DNA from: Sinorhizobium terangae
GTDB taxonomy: Bacteria > Pseudomonadota > Alphaproteobacteria > Rhizobiales > Rhizobiaceae
DNA: 64,000 nucleotides
Assembly: GCF_029714365.1 (NCBI RefSeq)
Contig: NZ_CP121660.1
Location: forward strand, 1 to 64,000
Direction of reading: 5' to 3'
Positions 1 through 9,261 of this stretch are shown here, in pieces (the stretch's first letter is position 1; each line of letters opens with the position of its first letter). Position numbers and translations under genes: made by a program. Under the pieces are notes generated by a model. The model worked only from the letters and a program-made list of their open reading frames with translations, searched no databases and was not told the origin of the DNA.

Positions 1-1197
1 ATGTTGCAGCAGAAAATCCAGAGTCTTGAGGAGCAGGAGCATTTGCCATCCCTCCTGTCTGCCGACGCTCAGGAGCTTGCTCATCAGTTGCAGGAACATC
101 AGAAAAAGATCTTCTCCCCGACGGCGCAAAAAACAATGCGGCTGTTCACTCCGGCCGAGGCCGCGGCCTTCATCGGAATCGGTGAAGGTTACCTGCGCCA
201 GATCGCGTCAGAAGGCCACGGGCCGCAGCCGCTGTCAAACGGCCGGCGCATGTATGCCGTCGAGGATATCGATCGCATCCGTCGTGTGCTCGACGAAGGC
301 GCGAAGACCGGAAAATACATCCCTCACCGCCGGCCGGGCGAAAAGCTCCAGGTCATATCGGTGATGAATTTCAAGGGCGGCTCGGGCAAGACGACGACGT
401 CCGCCCATCTCTCCCAATATCTCGCGCTGCGCGGCTATCGCGTGCTGGCGATCGACCTCGATCCGCAGGCTTCGCTTTCTGCCCTCTTCGGCCACCAGCC
501 GGAGCTCGACGTCGGCGAGGCGGAAACACTTTATGGCGCCATCCGCTACGACAACCCGCGCCCGATCGCCGACGTTGTCCGCTCCACCTACACCGCCAAT
601 CTCCACCTGATCCCCGGCAATCTCGAGCTGATGGAGTTCGAACACGAAACGCCGAAGGCCATGATCGGCGGATCGGCCGAAACCTTGTTCTTCGCGCGAA
701 TTGGCGAGACGCTTTCGGAGATCGAGGGTTTCTACGATATCGTCGTCATCGACTGCCCGCCGCAGCTCGGCTTTCTGACCATGTCGGCGCTCTGCGCCGC
801 GACGTCGGTGCTCATCACCGTGCATCCGCAGATGCTCGACGTGATGTCGATGTCGCAGTTCCTGTCCATGACGAGCGACCTCATGACCGTGGTGGAAAAG
901 GCCGGTGGGCGCACAAGCTACGACTGGATGCGCTATCTCGTCACCCGTTTCGAGCCGAACGATGGGCCGCAAAGCCAGATGACCGGCTTCATGCGCGCGA
1001 TCTTCGGCAACCGCATGCTCCACAATGCCATGGTGAAGTCGACCGCCATCTCGGACGCCGGCGTCACCAAGCAGACGCTCTACGAGGTGGAGCGCTCGCA
1101 ATTCATTCGCGGCACCTATGACCGGGCGATGGAGTCGCTCTCGCTCGTCAATGCGGAGATCGAAGAGATGATCCGCAAGGTCTGGGGAAGGAAGTAA
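1..1197 (+). CDS. repA: Plasmid partition ATPase RepA
   Basis: RepA is the ParA-type ATPase of repABC replicons. With RepB it segregates the plasmid and represses its own operon. The protein has 398 aa, a normal family length. An N-terminal helix-turn-helix-like region (about 45-110) precedes a deviant Walker A motif, KGGSGKTT (125-132). Further P-loop features follow: DLDPQAS near 152 and the DCPP box near 250. It is followed 3 bases later by repB, as expected for one operon. The window starts at the ATG, so the operon promoter lies outside; on a circular map it would be at the far end. Family assignment is certain; strain-level identity is not. Confidence 0.97.
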   Translation: MLQQKIQSLEEQEHLPSLLSADAQELAHQLQEHQKKIFSPTAQKTMRLFTPAEAAAFIGIGEGYLRQIASEGHGPQPLSNGRRMYAVEDIDRIRRVLDEGAKTGKYIPHRRPGEKLQVISVMNFKGGSGKTTTSAHLSQYLALRGYRVLAIDLDPQASLSALFGHQPELDVGEAETLYGAIRYDNPRPIADVVRSTYTANLHLIPGNLELMEFEHETPKAMIGGSAETLFFARIGETLSEIEGFYDIVVIDCPPQLGFLTMSALCAATSVLITVHPQMLDVMSMSQFLSMTSDLMTVVEKAGGRTSYDWMRYLVTRFEPNDGPQSQMTGFMRAIFGNRMLHNAMVKSTAISDAGVTKQTLYEVERSQFIRGTYDRAMESLSLVNAEIEEMIRKVWGRK

Positions 1198-1200
1198 TCG

Positions 1201-2205
1201 ATGGCGCGCAAGAACCTGATCGGCATTTCCGACAGTCCGACGGCTTCGCTCGACGGAGAGCGGCCAGCCGTCGAGCGTCCGATTGCCGGCCTTGCAGCGG
1301 GCCACCGCCCAAGCGGCCTCGTCGGCGGGATTACGAGATCGCTCTCGAACATCACGCAGAAGGTGGAACGCGCCGAGGAACTGGAGCGCCAGCTCGCCGA
1401 AGGGCAATCGATCGTCGATCTCGATCCCTCGCTGATCGATGCCTCCTTCGTTGTCGACCGCCTCGGCGTTACCGCCGAGGCCCAAGCCGCGCTTGTGCAG
1501 CAGATCCGTGACCACGGACAACAGGTGCCGATCCTCGTCAGGCCGCATCCGACGGCGAAGGAGCGCTACCAAGTCGCCTATGGCCACCGGCGGCTGGCGG
1601 CGCAGCGTGAAATCGGCGGGACGGTCAAGGCGGTCATTCGCAATCTCAGTGATGAACAACTCGTCGTCTCCCAGGGGCAGGAAAACAACGCCCGCACGGA
1701 TCTCTCCTTCATCGAGCGTGCGCTGTTTGCGACGCGTCTGGAGGACCGCGGCTTCTCGCGCGAGATCATCATGTCGTCGCTTGGCGTCGACAAGGCGGCG
1801 CTCTCGAAAATGATCACGGTCGTGCGCCGGCTACCGGTCGAGGTGATCGAGACGGTCGGTGCCGCGCCCGGTTTTGGACGCCGGCGATGGATGGAACTCG
1901 CGGATCTTCTCGATCTCGATGGAAACCGGTCGCGGGCGCTCGAATTTGTCGGAGAGACCGAGTTTCCGGCCGGTGCAAGCGATCAGCGCTTCGAAAAGCT
2001 GTTCGGCTTCCTCAGTACCGCCAAGGAGAGCCCAAAGGCGGAAGCCTGGATCGCGCCTGACCGCACACGTCCCGTACGCATCCGCGAGACGGAGTCAGAA
2101 ACGACTCTTGCCTTCAGCAGGAAGGTTGCGCCGGGATTTGCCGATTTCGTGAGGCAGAGGCTGCAATCTCTGTACCTCGAATACCAACAGGAAACAGGAG
2201 ATTAA
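1201..2205 (+). CDS. repB: Plasmid partition protein RepB
   Basis: RepB is the ParB-family centromere-binding protein of repABC plasmids. It binds parS palindromes such as those at 4128, 5517, 5629 and 9925 and works with RepA. The 334-aa length is typical. The ParB/Spo0J core is visible from about 85 to 190, including the region around VAYGHRRLAAQ and the conserved ENNARTDLSFIERA stretch. A HTH-like segment (SLGVDKAALSKM) follows. The start ATG is 3 bases after the repA stop, so the two are translated together. Certain as a family call. Confidence 0.96.
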   Translation: MARKNLIGISDSPTASLDGERPAVERPIAGLAAGHRPSGLVGGITRSLSNITQKVERAEELERQLAEGQSIVDLDPSLIDASFVVDRLGVTAEAQAALVQQIRDHGQQVPILVRPHPTAKERYQVAYGHRRLAAQREIGGTVKAVIRNLSDEQLVVSQGQENNARTDLSFIERALFATRLEDRGFSREIIMSSLGVDKAALSKMITVVRRLPVEVIETVGAAPGFGRRRWMELADLLDLDGNRSRALEFVGETEFPAGASDQRFEKLFGFLSTAKESPKAEAWIAPDRTRPVRIRETESETTLAFSRKVAPGFADFVRQRLQSLYLEYQQETGD

Positions 2206-2215
2206 ACAGAGCAAA

Positions 2216-2252
2216 AGAAAAAGGCTTCCGAACGACTAGCGCTGCGGAAACC
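2216..2252 (-). terminator. Rho-independent terminator of the ctRNA
   Basis: On the minus strand GGTTTCCG pairs with CGGAAGCC through 8 bp with one G-U pair. A T-rich tract follows immediately. It ends the antisense RNA before it reaches repB. In these RNAs the same hairpin usually serves as the interaction element with the repC leader. Confidence 0.8.
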
Positions 2253-2267
2253 CTTCTCTCGTGTAGC
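2216..2267 (-). ncRNA. Counter-transcribed antisense RNA (ctRNA, incompatibility RNA) between repB and repC
   Basis: The repB-repC gap of repABC plasmids encodes a short antisense RNA that lowers repC expression and determines incompatibility. Here the minus strand shows TTGACA (plus 2297-2302), a 17-base spacer and GATTCT (2274-2279) as -35/-10. An 8-bp hairpin follows, pairing 2223-2230 with 2245-2252 (one G-U), and then a U-rich run. This predicts an RNA of about 50 nt. The architecture is known from other rhizobial and agrobacterial repABC replicons; the exact ends are inferred. Confidence 0.85.
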
Positions 2268-2273
2268 AACTAG

Positions 2274-2302
2274 AGAATCCCATTTCCGCGAATCAGTGTC
2301 AA
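2274..2302 (-). promoter_or_regulatory. Promoter of the ctRNA
   Basis: Read on the minus strand there is a perfect -35 hexamer TTGACA, a 17-base spacer and a GATTCT -10. The start point would fall near 2267, just before the hairpin of the antisense RNA. The strength and position suit a constitutive ctRNA promoter. Confidence 0.75.
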
Positions 2303-2361
2303 GAGTTTTTGACGTCGTTTCGGCGAACGGTTTTCTTTTGCCTTGGATAAGGTGAAGAAAA

Positions 2362-3672
2362 ATGGAACGTGGAAGTGTGACGACGCCCTTTGGGCGGCGG
2401 CCGATGACGCTTGGCATGCTCGCAAGCCAAATCACTGCCGGCCGCACCCGGCCGGAGCGATCGGTCGACAAGTGGAAATTGTTTCGCTGGCTCTGCGAAG
2501 CCAAAACCGTGGTTGCCGTCTCCGATCGCTCTCTGGCGGTGCTGAACGCGCTGCTCAGCTTTTATCCCGGCACGGAACTGTCCAGGGACGCCGGCCTTGT
2601 CGTTTTTCCGTCCAATGCCCAGCTTTCGCTTCGAGCGCATGGCATGGCCGGGACGACCTTGCGGCGACACCTCGCAGCGCTCGTCGAAGCAGGCTTGATC
2701 CTTCGGCGCGACAGTCCGAATGGCAAGCGCTACGCCCGGCGAAGCCACGGCGGTGCCGTCGGCGAAGCTTTTGGCTTCGATCTTTCGCCGCTCATCGCAC
2801 GCGCGGCCGAATTTGAAACCGCCGCCGCCGAGCTCGCCGCCGAACGGCAGCATCTGCGCATCATGCGTGAGAGATTGACCCTCTGCCGGCGCGACGTTGC
2901 CAAGTTGCTGGAGCTCATTCACGAAAGCGCTCCCCAAAGCGATTGGCAGGACTACGAGCTGATGTTTGAAGAGCTCATAAACGAGCTTCCCCGCAAGCCC
3001 TCAACCGCAGAAATCGAAGCAGTGCTGAGTTCAATGGACCGCCTTCGTTGCGATCTCGCCAACCGATTGGAAAACTTGCTCAATTTCCAAAAAACGGACA
3101 CCTATGATCACCAGAATGGATGCCACATACAGAATTCACATCCAGACTCTCTTTCTGAATCTGAAGTTGGCTTAGGAAAAGGAGCTGAACCGGTTTTGCG
3201 AAAAGCAACCGATGCAAACGTTGCAGAGATTTTGAAAGAACAGCCACCGAAACCCACGCCACGCAAAGCATCGTCGCCTTCCATCGCCGTCGATCGCTCG
3301 ACTACCGTATCTCAACGACCGAACCGCGAAATCCCGCTGCCGGCCGTTCTGCAAGCCTGCCCGCAGATCGCCGACTATGGGCCTTCGGGCCGGATTTCGA
3401 GTTGGAAGGATCTGATGACGGCCGCGATCGTCGTCCGTTCTATGCTCAATGTCAGCTCCGATGCTTATGACGAGGCCTGCTCCGTCCTTGGCTGCGAGAA
3501 CACGGCGACCGTCGTCGCCTGCATCCTCGAAAGAGCGGAACAGATCACGTCGCCGGGCGGCTATCTCCGTGAACTCACCAGGCGCGCGCAACGTCAGGAA
3601 TTTTCCCTTGCCCCGATGGTCGCGGCGTTGAGTCGGGCAAGGAGAAGTGGAGGCTTTGCCCTAGCGAGTTAA
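2362..3672 (+). CDS. repC: Replication initiator RepC
   Basis: RepC is the initiator of repABC plasmids and is limiting for copy number. The 436-aa length is right for the family. The N-terminal DNA-binding half is recognisable by the opening FGRRPMTLGML and the segment TTLRRHLAALVEAGLI. The C-terminal half (about 315-430) is the second conserved domain, with ACPQIADY. The ATG at 2362 follows an AAGGTGAAG ribosome site. Expression is expected to be restrained by the antisense RNA in the leader. An AT-rich stretch inside the gene is the probable origin. Confidence 0.97.
   Translation: MERGSVTTPFGRRPMTLGMLASQITAGRTRPERSVDKWKLFRWLCEAKTVVAVSDRSLAVLNALLSFYPGTELSRDAGLVVFPSNAQLSLRAHGMAGTTLRRHLAALVEAGLILRRDSPNGKRYARRSHGGAVGEAFGFDLSPLIARAAEFETAAAELAAERQHLRIMRERLTLCRRDVAKLLELIHESAPQSDWQDYELMFEELINELPRKPSTAEIEAVLSSMDRLRCDLANRLENLLNFQKTDTYDHQNGCHIQNSHPDSLSESEVGLGKGAEPVLRKATDANVAEILKEQPPKPTPRKASSPSIAVDRSTTVSQRPNREIPLPAVLQACPQIADYGPSGRISSWKDLMTAAIVVRSMLNVSSDAYDEACSVLGCENTATVVACILERAEQITSPGGYLRELTRRAQRQEFSLAPMVAALSRARRSGGFALAS
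3062..3200 (+). other. AT-rich segment inside repC, candidate oriV
   Basis: In characterised repABC plasmids the replication origin lies inside repC in an AT-rich stretch. This part of repC is clearly richer in A/T than the GC-rich flanks and encodes the poorly conserved linker between the two RepC domains. The placement rests on family precedent and visible composition only. Confidence 0.5.
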
Positions 3673-4374
3673 TGCATGTCGCTCAAAAGGGTGCAGCGAT
3701 CTTGGGGCGACGACATACACAAAAGCATGACCTACAGGCGCGCATCAGTCCGCTTGAACGCGACGCGCAATCACCGGAAGGAAACTTCCCGTCGGCCCGT
3801 GTGCAACGAGATAGGGCAGGGGACAAGTGATACTGTCGTTGGCCAGCATCGTGCTGAACCATTGCCTTGCCGAGCGAAATATTGGAAACTGGGCGGCGTA
3901 ACGGATTCGCCCGGATATGCATTTGGCATGGGTCTGGTGGTGGTTTCTTAACAATTCTGCGTCTATCGTAACGCATTGGCAGAAAAGAGTTTAATTTCCC
4001 GTTGCGGAAGCTAACTCGCCCATAATTTCCGACACCTCGGACATCCAGAAACAGCGACATTCCGCATTGTCGGCAGCCGGATAAGAACGAAGCCGGCGAG
4101 CCTCCTCGAACCCGACAAGTATCCAAGGTTGACAGCTGTCAACAGCATGGCTGACCCGGCGCCCGTAGGCTGAAAATCAGCTGACGCGGCTCAAGCTTAG
4201 AGGGTCCCGCAGCGCGCCGTCCTGTCAGACGCCAAAGCCTTTCCCGGTTCAAGGAAGCAAGCAGGAAAACAACTCCATGAAATGCGCGTAAAGGCTTTGC
4301 GAGCGGCATGACGCCTCAACAAACGAAGGTGCACGCTCCCCCCCTTCGATGAAAGGCGGCTCGCCAGTCGCCGC
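3673..4374. other. Intergenic region downstream of repC
   Basis: About 700 bases without a convincing gene. Short ORFs on both strands have no recognisable domain and no good ribosome site. The only clear element is the parS palindrome at 4128-4143. Confidence 0.6.
4128..4143. promoter_or_regulatory. parS centromere site 1
   Basis: A perfect 16-bp palindrome, GTTGACAGCTGTCAAC. It fits the parS form known for repABC plasmids (GTT..C..G..AAC core) and is repeated identically at three other places here. It is the expected RepB binding site. Confidence 0.9.
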
Positions 4375-5211
4375 TCACTCGCGCCAGTGTTCCGCCACCC
4401 ATGGCGTCGGACGGATGTAGTGGCGCAGATAGCCGAACACGCCTTTCTGCCGGCGGTCACGCGAAAACAGGTCGCGGATATGTCCAAGCGGTGACGCCGG
4501 ACGCCCCTTGTAGCCGAACTGCCCATCGATCGCATGTTGCGGCAGGAGGTTACGGGGGAAGATCACGACGCGGCCATCGGCAGGCAGCCGCGGTGCCAGG
4601 AAATAGTTGAGCGGGAAGGGCCAGCGGCAATCCTGGCGGAAATGCAGAACCCAGCGCCGCGGAAAGAGTTTGACGCCGCCCGGGGCGTTGCGGGTTACGA
4701 AGCGTTGTTCGAAGCTGTATTCATCAGCCACGCCCTGCGGGTCGGCGCGGAACTTTTCCTGCAACGGAACGAGCTTGCCGACCGGAAACCGGAACAACGA
4801 CGTCTGTCCGAGGCGTTCAAAGGGCGTCGTCTGGTTACGCGCCAATATCACGTCATCCGCCCCGCCATACTGGAAGAAGGCATCGAGCGATCCGACGATC
4901 ACCAGATCGAGGTCGAGGAACAGGACCGGACCGGTGAGGTTGCCGAGCTTCGGACCCCACAGCCGCGCTTTCGGCCAGATGCCTTTGCTGTTCACCGGCA
5001 TCGCGACATCGAGCGGTGGCAGATCTTCGCAAAGGATCTCGGGACGCAGGCCGCTGCGGTTATCGGTGAAACAGGTGAAGGTGAAAGGCGGCGTGATGTT
5101 GCGTGCCACCATGGCGTAAAGCCGGTTGATGAAGGGCGGACCGTATTTCGTGCCCCAGTTGATGCATATCACCTGTTTGACGCCGCCACTTGCCGCCAGA
5201 ACGCTTGCCAT
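4375..5211 (-). CDS. Putative glycosyltransferase
   Basis: A protein of about 278 aa that resembles nucleotide-sugar-dependent transferases. It opens with a beta-strand and substrate loop (ICINWGTKYGP) and contains LFLDLDLVIVGSL, a DxD-like metal/nucleotide site near residue 100. An R-x-C-x-W-P segment lies near 205. The start at 5211 is chosen because GGAG lies about 8 bases upstream; an in-frame ATG at 5247 has weaker support. It stands alone between parS sites 1 and 2. The acceptor and sugar cannot be inferred. The call rests on the DxD motif and general pattern, not on a specific named family. Confidence 0.65.
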   Translation of the reverse strand: MASVLAASGGVKQVICINWGTKYGPPFINRLYAMVARNITPPFTFTCFTDNRSGLRPEILCEDLPPLDVAMPVNSKGIWPKARLWGPKLGNLTGPVLFLDLDLVIVGSLDAFFQYGGADDVILARNQTTPFERLGQTSLFRFPVGKLVPLQEKFRADPQGVADEYSFEQRFVTRNAPGGVKLFPRRWVLHFRQDCRWPFPLNYFLAPRLPADGRVVIFPRNLLPQHAIDGQFGYKGRPASPLGHIRDLFSRDRRQKGVFGYLRHYIRPTPWVAEHWRE

Positions 5212-5516
5212 GGGCTCTCCATTCTTTGCCGACAGCTCTTTCCGCAACAGCCGACCTGTCCATCGGTCTCAAAGGTGCGGCCTGTAACTTCGACAGTCGG
5301 GGAATTGCTTTCGACTTTCCATCCTGCTGCTGCGCTCTCGCGCATTCAGTAAGGCACGGTCACGAAACGCCGATTGACCCATGCCTGCATGACGCTCGGC
5401 CTCGAATGAGAACCGCAGCGACGTCGCAAGCTACCCGTCATTCCTGACCCTCCGGCCCGTCTTCTCCGAGGAATGCAGCCGGCATTTCGATCGTGGCCGA
5501 CTTCATATCGATGTCA

Positions 5517-5532
5517 GTTGACAGCTGTCAAC
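5517..5532. promoter_or_regulatory. parS centromere site 2
   Basis: An identical copy of the 16-bp palindrome GTTGACAGCTGTCAAC, 112 bp before site 3. Confidence 0.9.
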
Positions 5533-5628
5533 GGCGCGCCCGCACGATCGTCTCGCAGGTTCTTGACGGCTGCGGCCGCCGATCCGACGCCGTCGCGACG
5601 AAAAGAATGTCGCCCGACCGCGGTGCGT

Positions 5629-5644
5629 GTTGACAGCTGTCAAC
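5629..5644. promoter_or_regulatory. parS centromere site 3
   Basis: An identical copy of GTTGACAGCTGTCAAC, about 180 bp upstream of the gene at 5826. Confidence 0.9.
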
Positions 5645-5825
5645 TCGTCCGAGCGCGTCGAAGTCGAGGCTGCGGCGCAATACGCGCGTGGGCCGGCGCC
5701 GGGGTCACCTTTTCGAACGACCCAGGGTCGACGCGGATATTAGCAGGGGAGAAAGGCCGGGAAGCCTGTGACGGAAAGATATCGCGTGTTACCTTCCGTT
5801 TCGTCGATAACGCTTCGTCTTTAAA

Positions 5826-6968
5826 ATGACATACGAGACCCCGGATCCGCTTCATCCAACACTGCTGCCGGCCCTGATTGCGGCGGAAGACAGCCTTGCG
5901 CGTCTCGACGAGCGGGCTGGTCGGCACCCGGTTTCGGAGGGGTTTCGCGAGCGTGGGCAGTTCTTCGATGCGGCCGCGGCGCTCTGGGTCGCCGGTGAAC
6001 TGGTGCATGTCGAAGACCTCGTGCTGCACGATGCACATATGGATGCGCGCGCACCCTCCCATGAGTTGACGATCGCCCATGCGGTGCTGCGCGCCCGCCG
6101 CCGGCTGGATCTTGCCGATCGGGACTGGGCGCTGACGAGCGCCGGACTGAACGCGCTGAGAGGCGAGGGTGGGGTTACCGAGCACAACGATCGCCCCGTC
6201 GAAGGTCATCGGGATATCGGGCTTTCGGACAAGGAAGACGAAATGGATGAGAATCCGCTCGCCGCCGAATTTGCCGAACTCGATGCGGCGATGGCGCGCT
6301 CACGACGCTTGCTCGATATTCACGCGAGCGGCATCGCCGATATGGAGCCGGCGGCGTCGGCAGCCGCGAAGGCGAGCGCGGAACCCTTGGGCCAGCTCGG
6401 ATTGCTGTTCGAAGAGGATTGGGACGAAGAGCGGCGGCTCGATGCCTGGCGTGCCGTGCTTTCGACGGCCGATCAGTTGCCAGCTTCTCTCGGGGCGGCA
6501 ATTCTCTTCGACGCCTGGGACCACATCGAGCCGCTGAGGCGCCAGCACTGGCTCGGCTCGCTGCTCGTCGGAGCCTACCTGCGTTTTCGCGGAAAAGTGT
6601 CCTCGCACGTGCTGGCGTTCAACACCGGCCTGAAGACCATCCGCCACGAACGCCGCCGGTCAAAGGACAGGCTGACGCGGCTCCTTGCATTTCTTGAGGC
6701 GATGTCGGTGACGGCCGATCTCGGCTTGAAGGAACTCGATCGCCTTTCTCTGGCAAAAACGCAGATGGAGATGCGGGTCAGGGACCGCCGGTCCAGCAGC
6801 AATCTCCCTGGGTTGATCGATCTCGTTCTGTCGAGGCCGATCGTCTCGACGGCGCTGATCGCCCGCCATGTCGGTGTCACGCCGCGTAGCGCCCTCAATC
6901 TGGTCCGCGAACTCGGCGTGCGCGAGATGACGGGCAGGGGACGGTATCGCGGCTGGGGCGTGCTTTAG
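5826..6968 (+). CDS. DUF1612/helix-turn-helix protein of the RHE_PE00001 type
   Basis: A 380-aa protein resembling a rhizobial plasmid family often found next to repABC, annotated as RHE_PE00001 family or DUF1612 plus HTH. The N-terminal 120 residues include HVEDLVLHDAHMD, a signature-like stretch of the family. The middle is helical. The C-terminus (about 325-380) reads as a helix-turn-helix: STALIARHVGVTPRSALNLV. The role is unknown; the HTH suggests DNA binding. The family call is from memory and was not verified by search. Confidence 0.7.
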   Translation: MTYETPDPLHPTLLPALIAAEDSLARLDERAGRHPVSEGFRERGQFFDAAAALWVAGELVHVEDLVLHDAHMDARAPSHELTIAHAVLRARRRLDLADRDWALTSAGLNALRGEGGVTEHNDRPVEGHRDIGLSDKEDEMDENPLAAEFAELDAAMARSRRLLDIHASGIADMEPAASAAAKASAEPLGQLGLLFEEDWDEERRLDAWRAVLSTADQLPASLGAAILFDAWDHIEPLRRQHWLGSLLVGAYLRFRGKVSSHVLAFNTGLKTIRHERRRSKDRLTRLLAFLEAMSVTADLGLKELDRLSLAKTQMEMRVRDRRSSSNLPGLIDLVLSRPIVSTALIARHVGVTPRSALNLVRELGVREMTGRGRYRGWGVL

Positions 6969-7013
6969 CCTGCATTATTCTGCAATGAGTCAGCGCTTTG
7001 CGTTCGGCGACGT

Positions 7014-7514
7014 TCATTGCCGGCGCAGGTTGATGTCGCTGGTGACGACGCTGTCGCCGGAGCTCGGGTCGACATCAGTCGTCACGAGTCTCATGCCGTT
7101 CTGTCCGACCTTCTGCACGGTCAGGTTTGCGCTGCGGTCGCCGTTTACCAGCCTCGGCCAGCGGATCGTGAGGTTGATCGCATTGCCGCTTCGGCTTCCG
7201 GTCAAGCCGGCCCGTCTGCCGCTCGGCCCGACATAGGTGCCGCTGTAGCTTGCCCCATTGACCTTCAAGTCGGCGCCAACGGCGCGTGACACGACAATCA
7301 GGCTGCGACAGGTTCCCTTCATCGACAGGGCCTGACCGCTGGCCTCGGAATTGAAGACGCAGGACACGTTCATCGGCGACCGGTTGATCCGGAGTTTCAC
7401 CATGCCGCTGCCGGTCCACTGTCCTTCGAGTGATCCGAGAAACGCCGTCTCGTCGGCCTGCGCTGCTCCAACGGCAAAAAGCAGGCTGCCTGCGGCCAGC
7501 AGACGCTGGATCAT
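7014..7514 (-). CDS. Small exported protein, unknown function
   Basis: A 166-aa protein with a clear Sec signal peptide (MIQRLLAAGSLLFAVGAAQA). The mature part is rich in glycine and short beta-like stretches, with SGTYVGPSGR and a TLTVQ-like end. The start at 7514 is fixed by an AGGAGG 5 bases upstream; the reading frame extends further but without a ribosome site. It is probably a periplasmic beta-rich protein. A rhizobial intergenic repeat begins just upstream at 7534. Function not recognised. Confidence 0.7.
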   Translation of the reverse strand: MIQRLLAAGSLLFAVGAAQADETAFLGSLEGQWTGSGMVKLRINRSPMNVSCVFNSEASGQALSMKGTCRSLIVVSRAVGADLKVNGASYSGTYVGPSGRRAGLTGSRSGNAINLTIRWPRLVNGDRSANLTVQKVGQNGMRLVTTDVDPSSGDSVVTSDINLRRQ

Positions 7515-7533
7515 GGAACCTCCTCCTGTAGCC

Positions 7534-7626
7534 GTGCGTCTTTTCAGCCGCACAAAAGTCGCTGTAGTACTTTGAATTGCTGCGTGTCTTGTCCGCAAAT
7601 CGGCCCCGATCCAAGGAACATGCAGT
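7534..7626 (+). repeat. Rhizobial intergenic repeat element, copy 1
   Basis: A short hairpin (GTGCGTC...GCCGCAC) is followed by CGCTGTAGTACTTTGAATTG and, further on, CATGCAG. The same order of parts occurs in reverse at 9791-9867 and as a variant at 16328-16400. This is a recurrent mosaic element between genes in Sinorhizobium-like genomes. The family name is uncertain. Confidence 0.6.
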
Positions 7627-7746
7627 GGGATCGGGATCGGTGAAGTCGGGGCACACGCCGATTGCTCGTCGGTCCCCGACCTCAATGAGGTTCCTTTTGG
7701 GCGCCGCTGTCAACCGTGAAGGGGCTGACGGCGGCATTTGGCGCGC

Positions 7747-9252
7747 TCAATCCTCCTCGACGAAGACCTCCTCGCGCTTGGCCTTGACGGCAGGCAGGAA
7801 GACGACGACGAGCACGATCGCTGCGATCAGCAGCAGGACGGCGCTGATCGGACGGGTGACGAAGGTCGTCGGGTCGCCGCGCGACAGGATCATGGCGCGC
7901 CTGAGGTTCTCTTCGAGCAGCGGCCCGAGCACGAAGCCGAGCAGGAGCGGCGCCGGCTCGCAGCGCAGCTTCAGGAGCAGGTAGCCGACGAGGCCGAAGA
8001 AGGCGACCGCGTAAAGATCGTAGACGTTGGAATTGACGCTGTAGACCCCGATCGAGCAGAAGGCCATGATGATCGGAAACAGCACGAAATAAGGGATCTT
8101 CAGGAGCTTCACCCAGAGCCCGATCAGCGGCAGGTTTAAGACCACCAGCATCAGGTTGCCGATCCACATCGAGGCGATGATGCCCCAGAAGAGCGCCGGC
8201 TGTTCGACCGCCACGTTCGGACCGGGGACGATGCCCTGGATGATCATCGCACCGATCATCAGCGCCATCACCGGGTTTGCCGGGATGCCGAGGGTGAGCA
8301 GAGGGATGAACGAGGTCTGCGCGCCGGCATTGTTGGCGCTTTCCGGGCCCGCGACACCGGCGATGGCGCCGCGGCCGAATTCCTCGGGCCGATCCGAGAT
8401 GCGTTTTTCAACCGTGTAGGAAGCAAAGGCCGCGAGGATCGCACCGCCGCCCGGCAGGATGCCGAGCGCCGAGCCGATCACGGTGCCGCGCACCACGGGA
8501 GCGAACATCCGCTTGAAATCGTCGCGCGTCGGCATCAGGTCGCTGACCTTCGCCATCAGCACTTCGCGGGTCTTCTCGTTTTCGAGGTTTCGCAGGATTT
8601 CGGCAATGCCGAAGACGCCGACGGCGAGCGCCACGAAATTGAGCCCGTCGGCATATTCGCGGATGCCGAGGGTGAAGCGCGGCGTGCCGGTGTAGATGTC
8701 GGTACCGACGAGGCCGAGCAGAAGCCCGAGCGCGACCATTGCCAGCGCCTTGACGATCGAGCCGTGCGCCAGTGCGACCGAGGAGACGAGGCCGACGATC
8801 ATCAGCGAGAAATATTCGGCCGCGCCAAACTCCAGCGCGATTTCGGTGAGCGGCGGCGCGAAGATTGCAACGAGAAAGGTCGAGACGGTTCCGGCAAAGA
8901 ACGAGCCGAGCGCCGCAATTGCGAGCGCTGCACCGGCGCGGCCGTTGCGTGCCATCTGGTAGCCATCGATCGCTGTGACCGCGGAGGAGGATTCGCCTGG
9001 CATGTTGATCAGGATTGCCGTGGTCGAACCGCCGTACTGCGCGCCGTAGTAGATGCCGGCGAGCATGATCAGCGAGGAGACCGGCTCGAGCTGGAACGTG
9101 ATCGGGAGCAGCATGGCGATCGTCGCCGTGGCGCCGATGCCTGGCAGCACGCCGATCAGCGTGCCGAGCATAACGCCGATCAGGCAGAAAAGAAGGTTGG
9201 CCGGCGAGGCGGCGGTGGTAAAGCCGAGGGCCAGATTGCTGAAAAGATCCAT
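7747..9252 (-). CDS. tctA: Tripartite tricarboxylate transporter, large membrane subunit TctA
   Basis: The 12-TM-class channel subunit of a TTT-family transporter, 501 aa as usual. It carries the family's glycine-rich signatures: GVLPGIGATATIAMLLP near 35-52, YYGAQYGGSTTAILINMPGE near 68 and the second GILPGGGAILAAFASY repeat near 265. It moves an organic acid (citrate-like or other carboxylate; substrate unknown) with TctB and the periplasmic binder TctC. The start at 9252 has AGGAGG upstream. tctB ends 9 bases before it, so the two are co-translated. Confidence 0.96.
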   Translation of the reverse strand: MDLFSNLALGFTTAASPANLLFCLIGVMLGTLIGVLPGIGATATIAMLLPITFQLEPVSSLIMLAGIYYGAQYGGSTTAILINMPGESSSAVTAIDGYQMARNGRAGAALAIAALGSFFAGTVSTFLVAIFAPPLTEIALEFGAAEYFSLMIVGLVSSVALAHGSIVKALAMVALGLLLGLVGTDIYTGTPRFTLGIREYADGLNFVALAVGVFGIAEILRNLENEKTREVLMAKVSDLMPTRDDFKRMFAPVVRGTVIGSALGILPGGGAILAAFASYTVEKRISDRPEEFGRGAIAGVAGPESANNAGAQTSFIPLLTLGIPANPVMALMIGAMIIQGIVPGPNVAVEQPALFWGIIASMWIGNLMLVVLNLPLIGLWVKLLKIPYFVLFPIIMAFCSIGVYSVNSNVYDLYAVAFFGLVGYLLLKLRCEPAPLLLGFVLGPLLEENLRRAMILSRGDPTTFVTRPISAVLLLIAAIVLVVVFLPAVKAKREEVFVEED

Positions 9253-9261
9253 GACCGCCTC

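Larger units (their letters stand above)
5212..5825. other. Intergenic region carrying two parS sites
   Basis: About 610 bases between the divergently arranged glycosyltransferase and the DUF1612-type gene. It holds parS sites 2 and 3, 112 bp apart. No other gene-like feature was seen. Confidence 0.6.

Noticed and set aside
235..1659. Minus-strand frame of 474 codons across repA and repB
   Set aside because: Antisense to two certain genes, with a His/Arg-rich composition typical of GC-rich shadows.
3676..3951. 91-codon frame after repC
   Set aside because: No ribosome site, no motif, and basic random-like composition.
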